Origin: an uncultured beta proteobacterium
Lineage (GTDB): Bacteria > Pseudomonadota > Gammaproteobacteria > Burkholderiales > Burkholderiaceae_C
Direction: 5' to 3'
NCBI GenBank assembly: GCA_903859265.1
Contig: CAIOLZ010000083.1
Location: forward strand, 1-12,182
DNA: 12,182 bases
Shown: positions 6,200 to 12,182 of the stretch, in pieces
Numbering within the stretch: position 1 is the first letter of the stretch
Layout of the letters: each line of letters starts with the position of its first letter
Notes under the pieces: generated by a model
What the model was told of the DNA's origin: nothing
The model's database searches: none
Seen by the model: only the letters and a program-made list of their open reading frames with translations
Program-made: the position numbers and the translations under genes

Positions 6200-7224
6200 A
6201 ATTCGACGACGAACCGGTCCCGGGCTATCCCCTGCCCATCCTTCCGGGCCACACCTCGCCCGGAAGGCTTGAGCGCGTATTGCGCGCCGGCGCCTTTGCC
6301 GTGACCACCGAACTAGACCCCCCTGATTCTGCAGATCCAGAGGACGTTTACAAACGCGCCCGCATTTTTGACGGCTACGTGGACGCGATTAACGCCACCG
6401 ACGGCAGCGGCGCCAACTGCCATATGTCCAGCTTGGCCGTGTGCGCCCTGCTGACACGCATCGGCTACGCGCCGGTCATGCAAATTTCCTGCCGCGACAA
6501 GAATCGCATTGCCATTCAGGGAGACATCCTAGGTGGCGCCGCCATGGGCGTTGCCAATATGCTGTGCCTGAGCGGGGACGGTGTGCAGTCCGGCGACCAT
6601 CCGCAGGCCAAACCGGTGTTCGATCTCGATTGCATGTCGCTACTCAACATCGGGCGCACGCTGCGCGATGAACACAAGTTCCAGAGCGGCCGCAAGGTAA
6701 CGTTTGCGCCGCGTGTGTTTTTCGGAGCCGCCGCCAACCCCTTTGTGCCGCCGCTGGACTGGCGCGCCGATCGCATTGCGAAGAAAGTCGAGGCGGGCGC
6801 GCAATTCATCCAGACCCAGTACTGTTATGACGTTGCGCGGCTCAAAACCTTCATGCAACAAGTCGAGGACCTCGGTCTTTTGGGCAAAGTTTTCTTCCTT
6901 ATCGGGGTCGGCCCCCTGCGCACCGCCAAGGCTGCCGAATGGATGCGCACCAACGTGCCTGGCATTCATATTCCTGACGCCGTTGTGAAGCGCATGGCCG
7001 GGGCTGAAAAACCGGCGCAGGAAGGGCGCCAGATCTGCATTGACCTGATTCAGGAAATCCAGACCATCAAGGGCGTCTCGGGCGTTCATGTAATGGCCTA
7101 TCGCCAAGAAGAAACTGTCGCTGAAATTATTCAAAAATCGGGGGTACTCCAGGGCCGCACTCCGTGGTACCCCGGACGCGATACCCTCGCTCCCTCGCCT
7201 GAACATTCAAAGGAAACCTTGTGA
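6196..7224 (+). CDS. metF: 5,10-methylenetetrahydrofolate reductase (MetF type)
   Basis: This flavoprotein interconverts methyl-THF and methylene-THF in the cytoplasm. The 342-residue TIM-barrel protein shows the active-site Glu39 in TTELDPP, the flavin-side blocks NATDG (66-70) and SCRDKNR (98-104), LSGDGV with Asp128, and FIQTQYCYD in the C-terminal half. It is longer than E. coli MetF (about 300) because of an N-terminal extension. It belongs with MetF proteins that pair with a MetV subunit, encoded just upstream with a 4-base overlap. I took the ATG at 6196 rather than a GTG at 6157 inside the previous gene because of that ATGA coupling and the family-like N-terminus. Between a THF methyltransferase and no met genes, it most likely runs in the oxidative, catabolic direction. 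Confidence 0.92.
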   Translation: MKFDDEPVPGYPLPILPGHTSPGRLERVLRAGAFAVTTELDPPDSADPEDVYKRARIFDGYVDAINATDGSGANCHMSSLAVCALLTRIGYAPVMQISCRDKNRIAIQGDILGGAAMGVANMLCLSGDGVQSGDHPQAKPVFDLDCMSLLNIGRTLRDEHKFQSGRKVTFAPRVFFGAAANPFVPPLDWRADRIAKKVEAGAQFIQTQYCYDVARLKTFMQQVEDLGLLGKVFFLIGVGPLRTAKAAEWMRTNVPGIHIPDAVVKRMAGAEKPAQEGRQICIDLIQEIQTIKGVSGVHVMAYRQEETVAEIIQKSGVLQGRTPWYPGRDTLAPSPEHSKETL

Positions 7225-8135
7225 CCGATACCGTTATCAGCTCCGCCACCAAAGAAGTTGTGATTGGCTTTGACCGCCCGTTTGTCATCATCGGCGAACG
7301 CATCAACCCCACCGGCCGCAAAATCATGGCCGCCGAAATGATGGCCGGCGACTACAGCCGCGTGATCGCCGATGCGCTGGCCCAAGTCGAAGCGGGTGCC
7401 CATATGCTCGACGTTAATGCCGGCATTCCGCTCGCCGACGAGCCAGGCATGCTGGCCAAGGCGATCCAGTTGGTGCAGGACGTCACCGATGTGCCCCTAA
7501 GCATTGATTCCTCGATCGTGGCTGCGCTCGAAGCCGGTCTGGCTGTTTACAAGGGAAAAGCGCTGGTCAACTCTGTCACTGGCGAGGAAGACCGCCTGGA
7601 AACCGTGTTGCCACTGGTCAAGAAATATGGCGCGGCAGTGGTGGCCATCTCCAATGACGAAACCGGTATCTCGCAAGACCCCGATGTGCGCTTCGCCGTG
7701 GCCAAAAAAATTGTCGAGCGCGCATCCGATTACGGCATTCCAGCGTGCGACATCGTGGTCGATCCGCTGGTCATGCCGATTGGCGCCATCAATCAGGCGG
7801 GCGTGCAGGTCATGCGCCTGGTACACCGCCTGCGCACCGAACTCAAGGTCAACACCACCTGCGGCGCATCGAATGTGAGCTTCGGCCTGCCTGAGCGCAA
7901 CGGCATCAACGCGGGCTTTCTGACCATGGCGATCGCATCCGGCATGACATCGGCCATCACCAACCCTTTGCACGCCGAAGTGGTCAAGGCCATCATGTCG
8001 GCCGACGTGATGATGGGCCATGACCCGGACTGCATGCGCTGGATCCGCAAGTTTCGCGAGGCTCCGGCAATGGGCGCCGATGGTGAAATGGGCCGCGGTC
8101 GCCGCGAGGGTGGCAGCCGCCGCCGCCGCGAATAA
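7221..8135 (+). CDS. Methyltetrahydrofolate:corrinoid methyltransferase (AcsE/MtrH-like, pterin-binding domain)
   Basis: This enzyme moves a methyl group between the corrinoid protein and tetrahydrofolate. The 304-residue protein is a dihydropteroate-synthase-like TIM barrel with the pterin-binding blocks of this family: IGERINPTG (24-32), Asp64 in DVNAG, Asp96 in SIDSS, NSVTGEE (117-123) and GASNVSFGLP (215-224). Methionine-synthase folate domains and AcsE share these. It starts with GTG at 7221, which overlaps the metF stop (GTGA) and has AAGGA seven bases upstream. The C-terminus ends in a glycine/arginine-rich tail (291-304), likely disordered and positively charged. In a demethylation operon it would work in the direction from corrinoid to THF, opposite to its acetogen role. 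Confidence 0.92.
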   Translation: MTDTVISSATKEVVIGFDRPFVIIGERINPTGRKIMAAEMMAGDYSRVIADALAQVEAGAHMLDVNAGIPLADEPGMLAKAIQLVQDVTDVPLSIDSSIVAALEAGLAVYKGKALVNSVTGEEDRLETVLPLVKKYGAAVVAISNDETGISQDPDVRFAVAKKIVERASDYGIPACDIVVDPLVMPIGAINQAGVQVMRLVHRLRTELKVNTTCGASNVSFGLPERNGINAGFLTMAIASGMTSAITNPLHAEVVKAIMSADVMMGHDPDCMRWIRKFREAPAMGADGEMGRGRREGGSRRRRE

Positions 8136-8174
8136 TCCCGTGGAAAAACATTGCCATCTGTCAGGAGTGCGTGC

Positions 8175-10214
8175 GTGAGCAAGAAAGACCCTTTGGTCGT
8201 ATTTACCCCGTCCGGGCGGCGAGGCCGCTTCCCGGTCGGCACCCCGGTGCTGCAAGCCGCTCGCTCGCTGGGCGTGGACATTGATTCAGTGTGCGGCGGA
8301 CGCGGCATTTGCGGCCGCTGTCAGGTACTGGTGTCCGAGGGAGAGTTTTCCAAACACGGGCTGGTCTCCAAAGAGGAAAACTTGTCCGCAGTAGGTCAGG
8401 TTGAGATCGACTATTGCGCGACGCAGGCACTCGCCGAGGGACGGCGTTTGTCGTGCGCGGCCAAGGTGCAGGGCGACGTCGTGATTGATGTACCGCCTGA
8501 TAGTCAGGTGCACAAACAAGTGGTTCGCAAAGAGGCCGAGGCGCACGATGTGCACCTCGATCCGCTGATCCGCCTTCACTACGTCGAAGTGCAACAACCC
8601 GACATGCACGACCCCAGCGGTGACTTGCGCCGCCTCGAAGACGCGCTCGAGTTCGAGTGGCGTCTGACCGATCTGGCCTGCGACGTGATCGTCCTGCAAC
8701 AGTTGCAAAAAGCCCTGCGCGCTGGCGACTGGAAAGTCACCGTCGCCGTCCACGCTGGCAAGCAGATCGTAGCGGTATGGCCCGGCTTTCGCGAACACGC
8801 CTACGGGCTGGCAGTGGACATTGGCTCCACCACGATTGCAGCGCACCTGTGCCATCTGGCCTCGGGGGAGGTCGTAGCTTCGGCGGGATTGATGAACCCG
8901 CAGATCCGTTTCGGCGAAGACCTGATGAGTCGCGTCTCCTACGTGATGATGAATCCGGGCGGCGAGAAAGAAATGACCGCCGCCGTGCGCGAGGCACTCA
9001 ACACGCTGGCAGCCGAAGTGGCGTCTCAGGCCGGCATCACGCCGCAAGATATTCTGGAAGCCACGTTTGTTGGCAATCCCATCATGCACCACCTGCTGCT
9101 GGGGATTGATCCGACCGAGCTGGGTGGGGCGCCGTTTGCGCTGGCAACCGATCGCGCCATCACGCTGTGGGCCATCGAAATTGACTTTGCCATTCACCGC
9201 AATGCGCGCATTTATGTGCTGCCTTGCATTGCCGGACATGTTGGCGCGGACACGGCTGGCGTGTTGCTGGCCGAGCGACCCGACTTGTCGGACCAGATGA
9301 CATTGCTGGTTGATGTGGGGACCAACGCCGAGATCGTGCTTGGCAATAACCAACGCCTGCTGGCCTGCTCCAGCCCCACCGGCCCTGCATTTGAAGGTGC
9401 CCAAATCAGTTGCGGCCAGCGCGCAGCGCCGGGCGCGATTGAGCGGGTGCGGGTTGACCCGGTCACTTTGGAGCCACGTTTCAAGGTGATCGGCTGCGAT
9501 CTTTGGTCGAACGAAGAAGGGTTTGCGGACGCGGTGATGCAATCCGGCATGACGGGAGTTACCGGTGTTTGTGGCTCGGGAATTATTGAAGTACTCGCCG
9601 AGATGTACCTGGCCGGAATCATCCGCCACGACGGTACGATCGATGGCGCTCTGGCAGCGCGCAACCCGCGCATCCAGGAAGATGGCCGTACGTTTTCCTA
9701 CGAACTCTACCCGGCCACAGCGACCAAACCGGCGCTCAAAATCATGCAAAACGATGTGCGCGCCATCCAGCTTGGCAAGGCCGCCCTGTATGCGGGCGTG
9801 CGCTTGCTGATGGAGCGCCTGGGTATTGACCACGTTGACCGCATCCGTCTGGCTGGCGCTTTTGGCAGCCACATCGATGTGAAATACGCCATGGTGCTGG
9901 GCATGATTCCGGACTGCAAACTGGAAAACGTGTCGTCTGCCGGAAATGCTGCGGGCACTGGCGCGCGCATCGCCTTGCTGGACCAGCGTTCGCGCGGCGA
10001 AATCGAGCAACTGGTGCGGCGCGTCGAGAAAATCGAGACCGCGGTAGAACCCCGTTTTCAGGAGTTCTTTGTCGAGGCCATGGCAATTCCCCACCTCAGC
10101 GCGCCGTTTGAGCAATTGCGCAAGGTGGTTAATCTGCCGGAAAGAACCTTGTCTGCCGCTGATTCCGGCCAACGTGGCAGGCGGCCCTCCAGGCGCGAAG
10201 CAAAACCGCAGTAA
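8175..10214 (+). CDS. Corrinoid activation ATPase (2Fe-2S plus ASKHA domains, RACo/RamA-like family)
   Basis: This protein rescues corrinoid that has slipped to inactive Co(II), using ATP to drive reduction to Co(I). The 679-residue protein starts with a plant-type ferredoxin domain with Cys40, Cys46, Cys49 and Cys94 as 2Fe-2S ligands (CGGRGICGRC). A linker and middle region follow, then an ASKHA ATPase domain with VDIGSTT (214-220) and DVGTNAE (380-386) as phosphate loops and LAGAFGSHID (559-568) in the C-terminal lobe. This is the RACo type found with acetogen corrinoid proteins, fused to its own 2Fe-2S domain. The GTG at 8175 has AGGAG seven bases upstream; a TTG at 8151 lacks one. A basic tail (about 664-679) ends it. 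It is the last gene of the cluster, 39 bases after the methyltransferase. Confidence 0.92.
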   Translation: MSKKDPLVVFTPSGRRGRFPVGTPVLQAARSLGVDIDSVCGGRGICGRCQVLVSEGEFSKHGLVSKEENLSAVGQVEIDYCATQALAEGRRLSCAAKVQGDVVIDVPPDSQVHKQVVRKEAEAHDVHLDPLIRLHYVEVQQPDMHDPSGDLRRLEDALEFEWRLTDLACDVIVLQQLQKALRAGDWKVTVAVHAGKQIVAVWPGFREHAYGLAVDIGSTTIAAHLCHLASGEVVASAGLMNPQIRFGEDLMSRVSYVMMNPGGEKEMTAAVREALNTLAAEVASQAGITPQDILEATFVGNPIMHHLLLGIDPTELGGAPFALATDRAITLWAIEIDFAIHRNARIYVLPCIAGHVGADTAGVLLAERPDLSDQMTLLVDVGTNAEIVLGNNQRLLACSSPTGPAFEGAQISCGQRAAPGAIERVRVDPVTLEPRFKVIGCDLWSNEEGFADAVMQSGMTGVTGVCGSGIIEVLAEMYLAGIIRHDGTIDGALAARNPRIQEDGRTFSYELYPATATKPALKIMQNDVRAIQLGKAALYAGVRLLMERLGIDHVDRIRLAGAFGSHIDVKYAMVLGMIPDCKLENVSSAGNAAGTGARIALLDQRSRGEIEQLVRRVEKIETAVEPRFQEFFVEAMAIPHLSAPFEQLRKVVNLPERTLSAADSGQRGRRPSRREAKPQ

Positions 10215-10248
10215 GACTGTCGGGATAGCCGGACCTGCCCTGGGTTTG

Positions 10249-10265
10249 GCGACCATGTTTTCGCC
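10249..10265 (+). promoter_or_regulatory. Shared motif, copy 2, upstream of betB
   Basis: GCGACCATGTTTTCGCC repeats the pattern found at 3813-3829. Here it also contains an inverted repeat, GGCGA/TCGCC (10248-10252 with 10261-10265). It stands 68 bases before the betB start, a common distance for an activator site of the AraC family. No binding data can be read from the sequence. Confidence 0.35.
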
Positions 10266-10292
10266 TTTGCCAAGACGCATGCGTGCGTGCGG

Positions 10293-10321
10293 GTGACGCA
10301 CTGAATTGACTGCTTTATAAC
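10293..10321 (+). promoter_or_regulatory. Candidate promoter for betB
   Basis: A -10-like TATAAC (10316-10321, five of six consensus bases) is preceded, after 17 bases, by a poor -35-like GTGACG (10293-10298). Transcription would start near 10328, only about six bases before the betB ATG, giving an almost leaderless message with no proper ribosome binding site. That is unusual, so the call is tentative. Confidence 0.3.
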
Positions 10322-10333
10322 TATGAGAAAACG

Positions 10334-11791
10334 ATGAGCGAAGCCTTTATTTTCAGTTGTGTGAATGGCCATTTGGTACACGGCAGCGGTGAGCCATTCA
10401 CCTCGGTGAATCCTGCGACCGGCCAAGCATTTGCCACCCTGCACGATGCCCTGCAAGCCGACGTCGATGCTGCAGTGATCGCGGCCCAGCGCGGCTTTGA
10501 AGTCTGGTCGGCAATGACCGGCACCGAGCGCGGCCGCATTCTGCGCAAAGCCGCAGATATCTTGCGCAGCCGCAACGCTGAACTCGCCTCGCTGGAAGTG
10601 CAGGACACCGGCAAGCCAATACAGGAAGCGCTGATGGTGGACGTAATGAGTGGCGCTGATTGCATCGAATATTTTGCCGGTGCTGCGGCCACGCTCACCG
10701 GCCAGCAATATCCCCTGAAAAATGCCTTCGCCTACACACGCAAAGAGCCGCTTGGCGTGTGCGTGGGCATCGGTGCCTGGAACTATCCCCTGCAAATTGC
10801 CTGCTGGAAATCGGCCCCCGCACTGGCCGCCGGCAACGCCATGATTTTCAAACCCTCAGAACTCACACCCGCGACTGCAGTTGAACTGGCGAAGGTATAT
10901 CTGGAAGCCGGAGTGCCGCCTGGCGTATTCAACGTTTTGCAGGGCCGGGGCCCAACCGGTGCCCTGCTCGCTGCGCATCCGGGTGTGGCCAAAGTGTCTG
11001 TCACCGGCTCGGTGCCCACCGGCAAAAAAGTGATGCAGACCGCGGCCGGAACCTTGAAGCGGGTGACCATGGAACTGGGCGGCAAATCGCCGCTGCTGAT
11101 TTTTGACGACGCCGATCTGGAGCAAGCCGTGGCCGCCGCCATGATGGGCAACTTCTACACGCAGGGCGAGGTCTGCACCAACTGCACGCGCGTGTTTGTA
11201 CAACGTGGCATCGCAGAGCGGTTTCTGGCCCGGCTGAAAGAACGCACCCTGCTACTGCGCGTGGGCGACCCCATGCAACCGGAAACCGAGGTCGGCGCAC
11301 TGATTTCGCAGGCGCACACCAACAAGGTGCTGGACTATATTGCCAGCGGCAAGGCCGAGGGTGCAACACTGGTCTGCGGCGGCGAGCGGGTGAGCGTGCC
11401 CGGCATGGCAGACAACTTTGTTGCTCCGACCATCTTTGCCGACTGTCACGACGCAATGCGTATCGTGCGCGAAGAAATATTCGGGCCGGTGCTGTCGATG
11501 CTGACATTCGACACCGAAGAAGAAGCGATTGAACGTGCCAACCTCTCGCGCTTCGGTCTGGCCGCCGGCGTGTTCACGACCAATCTGCAAAAAGGCCACC
11601 GGGTGGCTGGCAAACTCAAAGCCGGCATTTGCTGGATCAACAACTACAACATCACACCGATCGAGATGCCGTTTGGCGGGGTGGGTGAATCGGGCATCGG
11701 GAGCGAAAACAGCATGACGGCGCTGGACCATTACACGCAGTTGAAGACGGTGTATGTGGAGATGGGCGAGGTCTGGACGGGTTATCGCTGA
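10334..11791 (+). CDS. betB: Betaine aldehyde dehydrogenase
   Basis: BetB oxidises betaine aldehyde to glycine betaine with NAD(P)+ in the cytoplasm, the second step from choline. The 485-residue protein is a full aldehyde dehydrogenase. It has oxyanion-hole Asn150 in WNYP, cofactor residues IFKPSELTP (171-179) and SVTGSVPTGKK (222-232), general-base Glu247 in MELGGKSP, and nucleophile Cys281 in GEVCTNCTRVFV. The CTN-TRVFV context and EMPFGGVGESGIG near the C-terminus point to BetB rather than a general aldehyde dehydrogenase. A second cysteine at 284 replaces the glycine I expect there. The ATG at 10334 has only a weak GAGA upstream. It is followed, after a repeat element, by betA. The usual TetR regulator gene betI is not next to it. 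Confidence 0.92.
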   Translation: MSEAFIFSCVNGHLVHGSGEPFTSVNPATGQAFATLHDALQADVDAAVIAAQRGFEVWSAMTGTERGRILRKAADILRSRNAELASLEVQDTGKPIQEALMVDVMSGADCIEYFAGAAATLTGQQYPLKNAFAYTRKEPLGVCVGIGAWNYPLQIACWKSAPALAAGNAMIFKPSELTPATAVELAKVYLEAGVPPGVFNVLQGRGPTGALLAAHPGVAKVSVTGSVPTGKKVMQTAAGTLKRVTMELGGKSPLLIFDDADLEQAVAAAMMGNFYTQGEVCTNCTRVFVQRGIAERFLARLKERTLLLRVGDPMQPETEVGALISQAHTNKVLDYIASGKAEGATLVCGGERVSVPGMADNFVAPTIFADCHDAMRIVREEIFGPVLSMLTFDTEEEAIERANLSRFGLAAGVFTTNLQKGHRVAGKLKAGICWINNYNITPIEMPFGGVGESGIGSENSMTALDHYTQLKTVYVEMGEVWTGYR

Positions 11792-11830
11792 GACGTTTTA
11801 TGGGCATTGCATCGCTCTTTTTTTCTGGTT

Positions 11831-12015
11831 GGATAGGCTCTGAGGTGGCTATCGCATTGCCACGGGTGTTCGGACGCTGTGGGGCGGAGCGCTCAACGCC
11901 GTTCGTGTTCCCCGGCCGGGGGCAGCGGGGTGGAAGGTGCAGCGAAGTAAAGGAGGAGGAACGGGCGCAGCCCGGTCCGGGGGACATGAGCGGAACCTTC
12001 TACCCCGCTGTCCCC
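11831..12015. repeat. GC-rich intergenic inverted-repeat element between betB and betA
   Basis: The core has two 21-base arms, 11918-11938 and 11995-12015, that pair at 19 positions; the two mismatches are G-T and would still pair in RNA. Inside are a perfect CGGGC-GCA-GCCCG hairpin (11962-11974) and a GGAGGAGGA purine run. To the left are a 12-base palindrome CCCCGGCCGGGG (11910-11921) and a GTGGC/GCCAC hairpin (11845-11863). Its composition differs from the flanking coding sequence and it has no protein-like frame. It resembles dispersed intergenic repeats I recall from Comamonadaceae genomes, but that is memory, not a search. The outer borders are uncertain and could reach left to about 11800. 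Confidence 0.6.
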
Positions 12016-12078
12016 GTCAAAAAAACAGTCCGAGTACTTAATCTGAAGAATCAACCGCTTTGTTTATGAGCTAACCGC

Positions 12079-12182
12079 ATGCAAAAAGAATTCGACTACA
12101 TCATCGTAGGCGCAGGCTCCGCCGGAAGCGTCCTGGCGAACCGCTTGAGTGAAGACAAGAGCGCAACAGTGCTCGTGATTGA
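12079..12182 (+). CDS. betA: Choline dehydrogenase, 5' part only (runs off the window)
   Basis: BetA is a FAD-dependent GMC-family oxidoreductase that oxidises choline to betaine aldehyde at the inner membrane. Only the first 34 codons are present. They begin MQKEFDYIIVGAGSAGSVLA, with the dinucleotide-binding GAGSAG motif (11-16) and the beta strand and helix of an N-terminal Rossmann fold. The ATG at 12079 follows GAG by eight bases. GMC enzymes share this start, so the fragment alone would not separate BetA from related alcohol dehydrogenases; the preceding betB makes choline dehydrogenase by far the most likely. Confidence 0.8.
   Translation, partial: MQKEFDYIIVGAGSAGSVLANRLSEDKSATVLVI

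Noticed and set aside
8286..10301. A 671-codon open frame on the minus strand opposite the activation ATPase gene.
   Set aside because: It mirrors the codon pattern of the real gene, has no recognisable domain and no ribosome binding site, and its translation has the His/Arg/Gln-rich look of antisense frames in GC-rich DNA.
11818..11824. Seven-T run after betB as an intrinsic terminator.
   Set aside because: No stable GC-rich hairpin precedes the T-run.
11800..12069. An 89-codon frame between betB and betA.
   Set aside because: It lies mostly inside the inverted-repeat element, has no Shine-Dalgarno sequence, and its composition follows the repeat rather than a protein.
1..12182. tRNA, rRNA, CRISPR arrays, transposase genes, phage attachment sites.
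   Set aside because: None was found on either strand by reading; apart from the intergenic repeat there is no sign of mobile DNA.

Overview
The window looks like a chromosome segment from a betaproteobacterium, most likely Burkholderiales. This is an inference from the GC-rich coding style, the hemJ/hemB pairing, and an intergenic repeat that resembles ones I recall from Comamonadaceae genomes; no rRNA or marker gene is present to settle it. All coding frames are intact, there is no mobile-element gene, and coding density is high.

Layout. Positions 1-92 hold nothing I can name. hemJ (93-521, minus) and hemB (740-1756, plus) diverge, and both belong to haem/tetrapyrrole synthesis. The gap between them carries a well-formed candidate small RNA on the minus strand (about 653 to 552). 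It has a sigma70-like promoter, two hairpins, a loop that mimics the anti-Shine-Dalgarno sequence, and a strong intrinsic terminator just upstream of hemJ. Nine bases after hemB comes a GlxA-type AraC regulator resembling GbdR, the glycine-betaine regulator (1766-2824). It meets purU (formyltetrahydrofolate deformylase, 2817-3692, minus) tail to tail with an 8-base overlap.

From 3993 to 10214 runs a tight seven-gene plus-strand cluster: corrinoid protein, DUF1638 protein, small Virulence_fact-domain protein, cysteine-rich MetV-like protein, MetF, methyltetrahydrofolate:corrinoid methyltransferase, and a 2Fe-2S/ASKHA corrinoid-reactivation ATPase. Most junctions overlap by 1 to 13 bases. After a promoter-like gap come betB (10334-11791), a GC-rich inverted-repeat element (about 11831-12015), and the first 34 codons of betA (from 12079), which runs off the end.

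How it fits together (inference). BetA and BetB would oxidise choline to glycine betaine. A substrate methyltransferase of the MttB family, NOT encoded in this window, would move a methyl group from betaine to the corrinoid protein. The AcsE/MtrH-like enzyme would pass it to tetrahydrofolate. MetF with the MetV-like protein would oxidise methyl-THF to methylene-THF. After conversion to 10-formyl-THF by enzymes not seen here, PurU would release formate and regenerate THF. The ASKHA protein would rescue inactive Co(II) corrinoid. The GbdR-like regulator is the obvious candidate controller, and a 13-of-15 sequence match is shared by the gaps upstream of the corrinoid operon and of betB. This is the corrinoid chemistry of methanogens and acetogens, apparently used in a choline/betaine locus of a proteobacterium.
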